A DNA stretch of 11,989 nucleotides from assembly GCA_049522565.1 (NCBI GenBank), contig JBEKNT010000335.1, forward strand, positions 1-11,989, given 5' to 3'. Below are positions 6,406 to 11,989 of this stretch, piece by piece. The notes beneath the pieces were generated by a model. It was not told the DNA's origin, did not search any database, and saw only the letters and a list, made by a program, of their open reading frames with translations. This DNA comes from JASHVB01 sp049522565. GTDB taxonomy: Bacteria; Pseudomonadota; Alphaproteobacteria; Acetobacterales; Acetobacteraceae. A program made the position numbers and the translations under genes. Numbering within the stretch: position 1 is the stretch's first letter; each line of letters starts with the position of its first letter.

Positions 6406-7044
6406 ATGCCTGGCATGAATGAGCAAGCCGCCCGAGAAGCGATCTGCCGGCTCGGCGCAAGCATGTTCGCGCGCGGCCTGACCTTTGGCAGTTCCGGCAA
6501 TATCAGCGTCCGTCTCGACGATGGCTGGCTGATGACGCCGACGAATGTCGGCATGGGTGAATTGGATCCGGCACGGCTCGCCCGGCTGGACTCCGCAGGG
6601 CGCCACGTCTCCGGGGACGCGCCCACCAAGGAGGAATTCCTGCACCGCGTGATGTACGCGGGTCGGCCTGACGCCGGCGCGGTCGTGCACCTGCATTCGA
6701 CCTATTCTGTGGCTGTGTCGTGCCTGGCGGATGTCGATCCGGAGGATGCGATTCCGCCGATCACCGCCTATTACGTCATGCGCGTTGGCCGCCTTCCTCT
6801 GGTGCCCTACTTCCCGCCCGGCGACACGCGTCTGGCGGAGGCGGTGCGCCCCCTGGTCGGCAAGCACCATGCTGTCCTGCTGGCCAATCATGGCCCCGTG
6901 GTCGCAGGAACGTCCCTCTCTGCCGCCGCCGGCGCGATCGAGGAGCTCGAGGAAACCGCCCGGCTCCATCTGATGCTGCACGGCCGCGCGGTGCGCACCC
7001 TGACAGCGCAGCAGGTGGACGAGCTCAGCGCGAAGTTTGGATGA
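6406..7044 (+). CDS. otnC: Class II aldolase/adducin family, probable 3-oxo-tetronate 4-phosphate decarboxylase
   Basis: This encodes 212 aa. GGAGG at 6394-6398 sits seven bases before ATG 6406; the second ATG at 6415 is too far away. The class II aldolase fold is clear: GLTFGSSGNISVRL at 24-37, a TPTN loop at 44-47, SGDAPTKE at 69-76 with Glu76 as candidate catalytic acid, metal ligands His95 and His97 in VVHLHSTYS, and His162 in LANHGPVVAG. The stretch ITAYYVMRVG...LVPYFPPGD fits OtnC better than fuculose or ribulose phosphate aldolases. OtnC decarboxylates 3-oxo-tetronate 4-phosphate to dihydroxyacetone phosphate in four-carbon acid sugar use. Its usual partners (otnK kinase, ltnD dehydrogenase, otnI) are not in the window. 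A 183-nt spacer separates it from pheA, so it may have its own promoter. I am sure of the family and moderately sure of the reaction. Confidence 0.8.
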   Translation: MPGMNEQAAREAICRLGASMFARGLTFGSSGNISVRLDDGWLMTPTNVGMGELDPARLARLDSAGRHVSGDAPTKEEFLHRVMYAGRPDAGAVVHLHSTYSVAVSCLADVDPEDAIPPITAYYVMRVGRLPLVPYFPPGDTRLAEAVRPLVGKHHAVLLANHGPVVAGTSLSAAAGAIEELEETARLHLMLHGRAVRTLTAQQVDELSAKFG

Positions 7045-7052
7045 GCTGACGA

Positions 7053-7229
7053 TTGGCCAGTCCGCCGCACCGCATCGGTCTCGTCGCAAGCGAGCGATTG
7101 CGCACTGGCCCCGATGCGCCCCGCCTGCGGTTCATGGCCGCATTCCGCCGGTGCTTCGTGGCGCCACTGCGCGCCGAAGTCCACGTGGTCGGCGCCACCT
7201 ATGATGCGCTCGCCGCAGTCGGGTATTGA
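7053..7229 (+). pseudogene. Possible gene remnant (58 codons), N-terminus of a MGS-like protein
   Basis: From a TTG at 7053 a 58-codon frame reads HRIGLVASERLRTGPDAPRL, then AEVHVVGATYDALAAVG, and stops at TGA 7227-7229. The pattern of a strand, a DAPRL helix and then EVHVVGATYDAL looks like genuine protein and resembles the start of methylglyoxal-synthase-like domain proteins as I remember them. Such proteins are much longer. No continuation is visible in any frame through 7368, so this would be a truncated relic. There is no Shine-Dalgarno sequence and the start is weak. It could also be a chance frame. Beyond it, 7230-7351 shows nothing I can support. Confidence 0.3.
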
Positions 7230-7351
7230 TTGGTTGACCGGGTCTCTGGGGGACGCGCTCGAGGGCGCGGGATTCGCCAGTCCGACGTTGGTGGGGCTTG
7301 CGTGGCGCCCAAGGCACGGTTTCAGTCACACGGTCCGCCTGTGGCATGGCC

Positions 7352-7367
7352 GCCTGCGAGCGCAGGC
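7352..7367 (-). terminator. Small hairpin just after the last gene of the minus-strand operon
   Basis: GCCTGC at 7352-7357 pairs with GCAGGC at 7362-7367 around a 4-nt loop. It lies two bases past the stop codon (7371-7369) of the terminal isochorismatase-family gene. The position is right for transcript-end protection, but the stem is only six pairs and no T-run follows, so it is a weak terminator candidate. Confidence 0.25.
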
Positions 7368-7368
7368 A

Positions 7369-8076
7369 TCAGTCTGGCAGCCCGGCTCCCGCCGGCGTCG
7401 CTTCGCGGAGATAGACGATGAGTTCGTCCACCGGGACGACATCGGCATAGCGCGCGCCAAGATCGGTGAGATGAATGGCATGCAGCGCGCGATCGAAGTC
7501 GCCCACCGCCTCCCTGGCGAGCAGAACGCGGTAGCCATACTGCATCGCGTCCACGGCCGTTGCACGTACGCAGCAGCTTGTGGTGCATCCGGCCAGGATC
7601 AGCGTATCCACCCCGATCGACGTCAGACGGGCATGGAGATCCGTGCCATGGAATGCCGACGGAAACTTCTTCACCAGCACCGGCTCATCCGCGCGCCGCT
7701 GTAGCGCTTCGTCGATCTCGACCTCGACGCTGCCTAGCTGGAGGCCATTGAGCCACGGGACCTTTGCAACCCATAACCCAGCGTCCCGCATATCCTGCTC
7801 ATAGGCGATCGTCGTGAACAGCACGGGGGCGCGGCCGCGCGCCGCCGCCAGCAGACGATTGGCCTGCGCGAGTTCCGCCGGAAAGCCGCTGCTGGGAAAC
7901 CGCTCGGTGCCGCGCGTGAATGCGTTGCTGAAATCGACGACCAGCAGCGCAGGGCGCACGCCTTTGCCGACATCCGTGCGGTAGCCACGCCGATCGTACA
8001 CCGCCAGCAGATCGACGACGCGCGCCGAGGCAAGCTCCGGCCACGTCGCCAGTGTCGCGTCCTGCTTGCTGGTCAT
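7369..8076 (-). CDS. Isochorismatase-family cysteine amidohydrolase (N-carbamoylsarcosine amidase-like), copy 1
   Basis: This encodes 235 aa and is the last gene of the minus-strand operon, six bases after the hydantoinase stop. The family hydrolyses amide or ureido bonds through an Asp-Lys-Cys triad. Here these are Asp48 (LLVVDFSNAF), Lys136 (LVKKFPSAFHGT) and Cys169 in GCTTSCCVRATAVDA. The GCTTSxC-VRAT signature fits the N-carbamoylsarcosine amidase branch better than true isochorismatases or nicotinamidases. The residue before the catalytic Cys is usually Gly in this branch and is Cys here. There is no signal peptide, so it is probably cytoplasmic. The likely role is to hydrolyse the linear carbamoyl or amide product released by the neighbouring hydantoinase-type enzyme, yielding ammonia and CO2 or an acid. 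Maleamate or ureidoacrylate amidohydrolase activity is an alternative. Confidence 0.85.
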   Translation of the reverse strand: MTSKQDATLATWPELASARVVDLLAVYDRRGYRTDVGKGVRPALLVVDFSNAFTRGTERFPSSGFPAELAQANRLLAAARGRAPVLFTTIAYEQDMRDAGLWVAKVPWLNGLQLGSVEVEIDEALQRRADEPVLVKKFPSAFHGTDLHARLTSIGVDTLILAGCTTSCCVRATAVDAMQYGYRVLLAREAVGDFDRALHAIHLTDLGARYADVVPVDELIVYLREATPAGAGLPD

Positions 8077-8082
8077 GGTCGA

Positions 8083-9480
8083 TCAGTGCGCCAGGTGGCG
8101 ACGCACGAAACGGCCGGTGCCGACCGAATCCGACAGCAAGCAACCGTCGCGCAGCACCGGGCGGCCGCGCACCAGCGCATGCACGACGCGGCCGTGGAAC
8201 GCCCGGCCCTCATAGATCGAGTAGCCCGCGGCAGAGACCACATCGGCGCGATCCAGCGTCCACGACGCCTGCGGGTCGACGATGGTGAAGTCGGCGTCAA
8301 GGCCCGGTGCGATGGCTCCCTTCACGTGCGACAGGCCCATCAGCCGCGCCGGGTTGGTTGCCACCAGATCGGCGATGCGGGCCAGCGACAGTCCGCGCTT
8401 GTGGTGTCCTTCGGTCAGCAACACTGGCAGCAGCGTCTCCAGTCCGGGGCAGCCCGGCGAGGCGCTCCAGATGCCGCCTTGTTTGGCCGCGATACCACGA
8501 TGGACGTGGTCGGTGCCGACCGTGTCGATGGCGCCCGAGAGCAGACCCGACCAGAGCGCCGCGCGATCCGCGGCGGTGCGCAGCGGCGGATTGATCTTGC
8601 CGACATCGCCCCCTTCCCACGTGATGTCGTGCGTGAGGTAATGCGGGCAGGTCTCTACGAACACGCGTGCGCCGGCGCGGCGCAGCCGCAATGCCGCGGC
8701 CAGCGCCTCGGCCGAGGAGGTGTGCACCACGTACAACGGCGCACCGGCGACCTGCGCGATATAGGCAGCGCGCTGCACGGCATCGGCCTCCACGAAGGGC
8801 GGACGGGACGCGTTCCATGTCGCCAGCCCGCCGGTACCGTCGGGATCGGCCGCCCGCACCCGGTCACGCATCACCCAGGCAAGTTCGATCGTTTCGGGAT
8901 GCGGGCAGACCATGCCGCCGTTCGCGGCGGCAATTTCGCAAAGCCGCAGCAGGAAGCCGTCATCGATATCCGGCAGGCCGAGGCGGGCGCCTTCGCCACC
9001 GCGGTTGTTCATGAAAATCTTGAGTGTCGGCACGCCCAGATCGCGGATGTAGGACGCCGCGGCGGCAAGCTGTGCCTCGGTCGAGATGCAGAAATGGTAG
9101 CCGAAGTCGATGCGTGCGCCGGCCTGGGTCACCGCCACCACGTCGTCGAACAGAGTCTCATACGGCTCGGTCGCCAGCAGGTACGGCACGAAGCAGGTCA
9201 CCCCGCCTTTGGCCGCCGCTGCGGTCTCGCCATCCGCATCCGCCGGCTTGCGAGGGCGTGAGATGTCATTGCCGCTGCCCAGGTGCAGGTGCACGTCGAT
9301 CGCGCCGGGCATGACAACCAGACCGCGCACCGACCACGCCGCCGACGCCGCACAGGCTTCCCCGGGGGCGAGGATCGCAGCGATGCGGCCGTCCCGCACG
9401 GCGATGTCGCACGCGGTCTGGCCGCGGCCGGGCAGGATCGCCTCGCCACCGCGGATCACGAGATCGCAGGGCGCGCTCAT
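8083..9480 (-). CDS. Cyclic amidohydrolase: hydantoinase / dihydropyrimidinase / allantoinase family
   Basis: This encodes 465 aa, the normal size for the family, which opens cyclic ureides or amides using a two-metal centre in a TIM barrel. The visible metal site is complete: His64 and His66 (IDVHLHLG), the carboxylatable Lys154 (PTLKIFMNN), His194 (VCPHPE), His253 (VVHTSS) and Asp324 (VGTDHVH). ETCPHYLTHD at 276-285 and KINPPLR at 295-301 are typical of hydantoinases and dihydropyrimidinases. A small beta-sandwich is formed by the N-terminal strands (DLVIRGGEAI) and the C-terminal strands (DADFTIVDP, YSIYEGRAFHGRVVHALVRG). The start ATG at 9480 overlaps the stop of the upstream isochorismatase-like gene as ATGA; an upstream in-frame extension would overlap that gene and lacks family sequence. 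It lies between two cysteine amidohydrolases and behind a Liv-type importer. The exact substrate (hydantoin, dihydropyrimidine, allantoin or other) is not determined. Confidence 0.9.
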   Translation of the reverse strand: MSAPCDLVIRGGEAILPGRGQTACDIAVRDGRIAAILAPGEACAASAAWSVRGLVVMPGAIDVHLHLGSGNDISRPRKPADADGETAAAAKGGVTCFVPYLLATEPYETLFDDVVAVTQAGARIDFGYHFCISTEAQLAAAASYIRDLGVPTLKIFMNNRGGEGARLGLPDIDDGFLLRLCEIAAANGGMVCPHPETIELAWVMRDRVRAADPDGTGGLATWNASRPPFVEADAVQRAAYIAQVAGAPLYVVHTSSAEALAAALRLRRAGARVFVETCPHYLTHDITWEGGDVGKINPPLRTAADRAALWSGLLSGAIDTVGTDHVHRGIAAKQGGIWSASPGCPGLETLLPVLLTEGHHKRGLSLARIADLVATNPARLMGLSHVKGAIAPGLDADFTIVDPQASWTLDRADVVSAAGYSIYEGRAFHGRVVHALVRGRPVLRDGCLLSDSVGTGRFVRRHLAH

Positions 9481-10175
9481 GCCGCGACACTCGCGGTGCT
9501 GTTCAGACCGGACAGCGTGGCGAGGCACGCCTCGGTCGTCATCACGTCGGCGTATTTCTCCGACATGTCGAACAGGTTGACGCAGTGGGAGGTGTGGCTG
9601 CGGTCGTACACCGCGTCATGCGGTACCACGACGCGGAAATTATAGGCGAAGGCATCCACCACGGAGCCCCGCACGCAGCCGCTGGTGGTGCAGCCCGTTA
9701 CCACCAGCGTATCGACCTGGAGGTCGATCAGATAGCTGGTCAACGGCGTGCCGAAGAAGGCACTGGGATGTTTTTTCGGCAGCAGGATGTCGCCCTCACG
9801 CGGCGCCACCTCCGCGACGAAATCGTAGCCGTGGGCGGCGACCGTCATCAGCGCCGGCACTTTTGCGGCGAGCCGGCCGGAGTCGAAGCTCTCCTTGCGT
9901 GCGACATGCGGGTACAGCACCGGCCAGCCGCGCTGGCGGAACAGCGCCAGCAGCGGCGTGATGTTGCCCACCGCCTGCCAGCCGATTTCACCGCAGGATG
10001 TCGGGAACTCCTTGATCGCCTCGAAGAACGGCCGCGGCACGGTGCCGACGGTACGGTATTGCACGTCGATGATCAGCAACGCCGGCCGGCGGCCGATGCC
10101 GGATGGCCGGCCGAAGCCCGCGGCGCGATAGGCGCGCCGTTCGTCGGCGGAAATGATGTCGTCCCACGGATTCAT
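9477..10175 (-). CDS. Isochorismatase-family cysteine amidohydrolase (N-carbamoylsarcosine amidase-like), copy 2
   Basis: This encodes 232 aa from ATG 10175. GAGGG in the preceding stop region lies seven bases before this ATG but only two before the alternative ATG at 10181, so 10175 is preferred. The triad is Asp37 (LLIIDVQYR), Lys134 (LLPKKHPSAFFGT) and Cys167 (GCTTSGCVRGSVVDA). GCTTSGCVR is the classic signature of the N-carbamoylsarcosine amidase branch. It shares fold and triad spacing with copy 1 but differs widely elsewhere: a longer N-terminal lead (DDIISADERRAYRAAGFG) and a distinct middle section. The two are thus probably diverged enzymes with separate steps or substrates, not a recent duplication. 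It starts ten bases after livF and overlaps the hydantoinase by ATGA. It is cytoplasmic by absence of a signal peptide. A maleamate-type amidase is another possibility. Confidence 0.87.
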   Translation of the reverse strand: MNPWDDIISADERRAYRAAGFGRPSGIGRRPALLIIDVQYRTVGTVPRPFFEAIKEFPTSCGEIGWQAVGNITPLLALFRQRGWPVLYPHVARKESFDSGRLAAKVPALMTVAAHGYDFVAEVAPREGDILLPKKHPSAFFGTPLTSYLIDLQVDTLVVTGCTTSGCVRGSVVDAFAYNFRVVVPHDAVYDRSHTSHCVNLFDMSEKYADVMTTEACLATLSGLNSTASVAA

Positions 10176-10185
10176 GTGCATGCCC

Positions 10186-10899
10186 TCACAGGTAGAATCG
10201 CTGCGCCAGTGCCCGATAGTCGGTACCCAGTTCGGCGACAGTGGTAGAAGTCACGATGGCGCCATTGCGAAGCACGTACACCCGGTCGGCCACGCTCAAC
10301 GCAAGCTGGATATTCTGTTCCACGATCAGCATGGTGGCGTGCTGCTGACGCAGGCGCTGCATGATGTTGCCGATCTCATCGACGAAGCGTGGCGCCAGGC
10401 CGCCCGAAGGTTCGTCCAGCATCAGCAGCCTCGGCTCCGACATCAGCGCGCGTCCGATCGCGACCATCTGCTGCTCGCCGCCCGATAGCGTGGCAGCGCG
10501 CTGCTGCCGGCGCTCCTGCAACCGCGGAAAATAGCCGAACACCTGCGCGAGACGCGCCGCATCGAAGCGGCGGGTCACGGCCCCGAGCCGCAGGTTGTCG
10601 AGCACCGACATTTCCGGGAATAGATCGCGTGCCTGGGAAACCTGCACCACGCCCTTGGCAAAAATGCGATGCGGCTTGCGCGGCTGCATCGGCACGCCGT
10701 CCCACAGCACCGCACCGGAGGCGATCGGCTTGATGCCGCTGATGGCGTTCAACAGCGTGGTCTTGCCGCTGCCGTTGGCGCCCAGCAGGGCCACCACCTC
10801 GCCATGCCGCACCTCCAGCGTCACGCCGTCCAGCGCGATGGCGCTGCCGTAGCGCACCGTCAGATCGCGGATCGACAGCAGCGTGTCACTTGCGGCCAA
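10186..10899 (-). CDS. livF: Branched-chain amino acid-type ABC transporter ATP-binding protein LivF
   Basis: This encodes 237 aa, the standard LivF length, if the TTG at 10899 is used. It is one of two ATPases powering a Liv-type importer (Liv, urea and short-chain amide class). Walker A is GANGSGKT at 40-47, the Q-loop region GVVQVSQARDLFPEMSV at 83-99, the signature LSGGEQQ at 138-144, Walker B LLMLDEP at 158-164 with SGGLAP after it, and the switch His is replaced by Gln in LIVEQN, as is normal for LivF. The TTG is supported by GGAGG six bases upstream. ATGs at 10923 and 10920 would extend deep into livG and lack such a site. It overlaps livG by 14 nt. Given the catabolic genes downstream, the cargo may be a ureide, hydantoin or amide rather than leucine. 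Confidence 0.92.
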   Translation of the reverse strand: MAASDTLLSIRDLTVRYGSAIALDGVTLEVRHGEVVALLGANGSGKTTLLNAISGIKPIASGAVLWDGVPMQPRKPHRIFAKGVVQVSQARDLFPEMSVLDNLRLGAVTRRFDAARLAQVFGYFPRLQERRQQRAATLSGGEQQMVAIGRALMSEPRLLMLDEPSGGLAPRFVDEIGNIMQRLRQQHATMLIVEQNIQLALSVADRVYVLRNGAIVTSTTVAELGTDYRALAQRFYL

Positions 10900-11647
10900 G
10901 ATAGGCCTCCAGCACGGCATCATGCGAACGGATCTCGTCGGGCGTACCGCTGGCGATGATCTCGCCGTGGTTGAGTACCAGGATGCGTTCGCCCAAAGCC
11001 ATGACGAAATCGATCACATGTTCGACCAACAGGACGGAAACGCCCTCTGCTGCCAACTGACGCAGCACGGCGCCCAGCCGGTCCAGCTCCCCCAGCGTCA
11101 GGCCGACCGCCGGTTCGTCGAGCAAGAGGATTTGCGTACGTGCCGCGATGGTGCGCGCGATTTCGACCAGACGCTGCTGGCCCGCGGGCAATTCGCCCGC
11201 CACACGATCGGCGATGTCGGCGATGCCCAGGCGGTCCAGCGTTTCCCGCGCATGGCCAATGGCGGCCGCCTCGCGCCGGCGTATTCCCGGCAGACGCAGC
11301 GCGGTGGCAGCGATTCGGAAGTCCCACGCTTGCGGGATGCCGGTCAGAACGTTCTCCAGCACCGTCAGCTCGCGGAAGATACCGCCGTTCTGGAATGTCC
11401 GGCGCATCCCGGCGCGCGCGATGGCGGTTGGCGGCCAGCCGGTCAGGTCCTGGTTGGCAAACGTCACACGCCCGGATTCCGGCTTGACGTACCCGCTGAT
11501 CACCCCGAACAGCGTCGACTTTCCGGCGCCGTTCGGACCGATGACGGCCTGGATGAAGCCGGGGGCCAGGCTGAACGACACGTCGGACAGCGCCAGCAGG
11601 CCGGCGAAGCGCACCGTCACGCCGTCCACCTGCAACACCGGGTTCAT
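10886..11647 (-). CDS. livG: Branched-chain amino acid-type ABC transporter ATP-binding protein LivG
   Basis: This encodes 253 aa, as expected for LivG, the second ATPase of the importer. Walker A is GPNGAGKS at 37-44, the Q-loop region RRTFQNGGIFRELTVLENV at 82-100, the signature LPAGQQR at 153-159, Walker B ILLLDEP at 173-179 and the switch His in LLVEHVIDFV. The signature has Pro-Ala where most ABC proteins have Ser-Gly; LivG proteins often read LPYGQQR, so this is a mild variant. The C-terminus (ILVLNHGEIIASGTPDEIR) is typical. ATG 11647 overlaps the livM stop as ATGA. Its 3' end overlaps livF. It is cytoplasmic and membrane-associated through LivM. Confidence 0.93.
   Translation of the reverse strand: MNPVLQVDGVTVRFAGLLALSDVSFSLAPGFIQAVIGPNGAGKSTLFGVISGYVKPESGRVTFANQDLTGWPPTAIARAGMRRTFQNGGIFRELTVLENVLTGIPQAWDFRIAATALRLPGIRRREAAAIGHARETLDRLGIADIADRVAGELPAGQQRLVEIARTIAARTQILLLDEPAVGLTLGELDRLGAVLRQLAAEGVSVLLVEHVIDFVMALGERILVLNHGEIIASGTPDEIRSHDAVLEAYLGRK
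10900..10910 (-). promoter_or_regulatory. Ribosome binding site that sets the TTG start of livF
   Basis: On the minus strand GGAGG is followed by CCTATC and then TTG at 10899. This is a near-ideal Shine-Dalgarno sequence and spacing for a non-ATG start, and it lies inside the 3' end of livG. It decides the livF start against the upstream ATG pair and gives exactly the family length. Confidence 0.65.
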
Positions 11648-11989
11648 GGTTCTTCACCGAAGAAGCGGTCGCGCAGCGCCGGCACGTAGCGGGTCAGCAG
11701 GCCGCTCAGGCCCTGCGGCATCAGCAGCAGCACCAGGATCAGCAGCATCGCGAACGCGATCTCCTGCACCCCGGCGACATTGCGCAGCAATTCCGGCGCA
11801 GCGGTCAGCAGCACGGCGCCGATCAGCGAACCGGCCAGGCTGCCGAGGCCGCCGATCATGACGATGGCAAAATGCAGCAACAGTTGCGTCAGGTCGAAAC
11901 TGTCCGGTGTGATGCGACCGAGCACGATGGAGAACAGCGCGCCGGCGATGGCCACGATGAAACCACTCCAGGCGAAGGCAATCATTTTC
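11644..11989 (-). CDS. livM: Branched-chain amino acid-type ABC transporter permease LivM, C-terminal part
   Basis: Only the last 115 or so residues are in the window; the gene continues past the right end. It is an inner-membrane permease subunit. Hydrophobic segments correspond to FIVAIAGALFSIVLG, LLLHFAIVMIGGLGSLAGSLIGAVLL and IAFAMLLILVLLLMPQGL. The stretch HFAIVMIGGLGSLAGSLIGA is the conserved LivM/LivH permease loop contacting the ATPases (the usual GG-GS--G pattern), and MPQGLSGLL is the usual C-terminal feature. The TGA stop overlaps the livG ATG. The partner permease livH and the periplasmic binding protein should lie just outside the window on the right, where the operon promoter is also expected. 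Confidence 0.9.
   Translation of the reverse strand, partial: KMIAFAWSGFIVAIAGALFSIVLGRITPDSFDLTQLLLHFAIVMIGGLGSLAGSLIGAVLLTAAPELLRNVAGVQEIAFAMLLILVLLLMPQGLSGLLTRYVPALRDRFFGEEP

Noticed and set aside
5152..7089. 645-codon minus-strand open frame opposite kdsB, pheA and otnC
   Set aside because: It is the antisense shadow of three clear genes; its His/Arg/Gln-rich composition is typical of such shadows in high-GC DNA.
7352..7367. Strong intrinsic terminator after the minus-strand operon
   Set aside because: The stem is only six pairs and lacks a T-tract, so it is kept only as a weak candidate.
7114..7704. 196-codon plus-strand open frame
   Set aside because: It overlaps the triad-bearing amidase on the opposite strand and has no family resemblance.
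8086..9261. 391-codon plus-strand open frame
   Set aside because: It is antisense to the hydantoinase, whose full metal-site motif set is on the other strand.
10900..10923. ATG starts for livF at 10923 and 10920
   Set aside because: They lack a ribosome site and add 7-8 residues with no family match; TTG 10899 has GGAGG at ideal spacing and gives the standard 237 aa.

Overview
The window is high-GC DNA, about two thirds G+C by eye. It looks like an alphaproteobacterium, most likely Rhodospirillales/Acetobacteraceae. Three things point there: a divergent cytochrome c / kdsB-pheA arrangement, an alphaproteobacterial-type LexA box (GAAC-N7-GAAC), and a small hypothetical protein of a type I associate with that family. 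This placement is inference; no rRNA or tRNA is present to confirm it.

Layout. Positions 1-503 hold no convincing gene, only strong inverted repeats typical of dispersed intergenic elements. A hypothetical protein on the minus strand (504-1244) has a perfect LexA box at its start. After about 600 bases without a gene comes an amidohydrolase-2 family enzyme (1847-2692, +), then a repeat-rich convergent spacer. Next are an orphan glycerol-3-phosphate-type ABC permease, UgpE (2955-3785, -), and a membrane-anchored class I cytochrome c broken by a frameshift (3835-4468, -). Divergent from these is a plus-strand run: kdsB (4616-5374, GTG start) overlapping pheA (5371-6222) by ATGA, then an otnC-like class II aldolase/decarboxylase (6406-7044) and a short possible gene remnant.

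The right-hand 4.6 kb is one tightly packed minus-strand operon, read right to left: livM (5' end outside the window), livG, livF, an isochorismatase-family hydrolase, a hydantoinase/dihydropyrimidinase-type cyclic amidohydrolase, and a second isochorismatase-family hydrolase. Junctions are 4-14 nt overlaps or gaps of at most 10 nt. The contents suggest a self-contained uptake and degradation route: a Liv-type importer brings in a cyclic ureide or similar amide, the cyclic amidohydrolase opens the ring, and one or both cysteine amidohydrolases remove the carbamoyl or amide group. The substrate cannot be read from sequence. Using isochorismatase-fold enzymes on both sides of a hydantoinase, with no visible nitrilase-type or M20-type carbamoylase, is the most interesting metabolic feature here.

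The other notable points are the likely SOS control of the hypothetical gene, the 17-nt-type lesion in the cytochrome c, and the isolation of ugpE and otnC from their usual partners.
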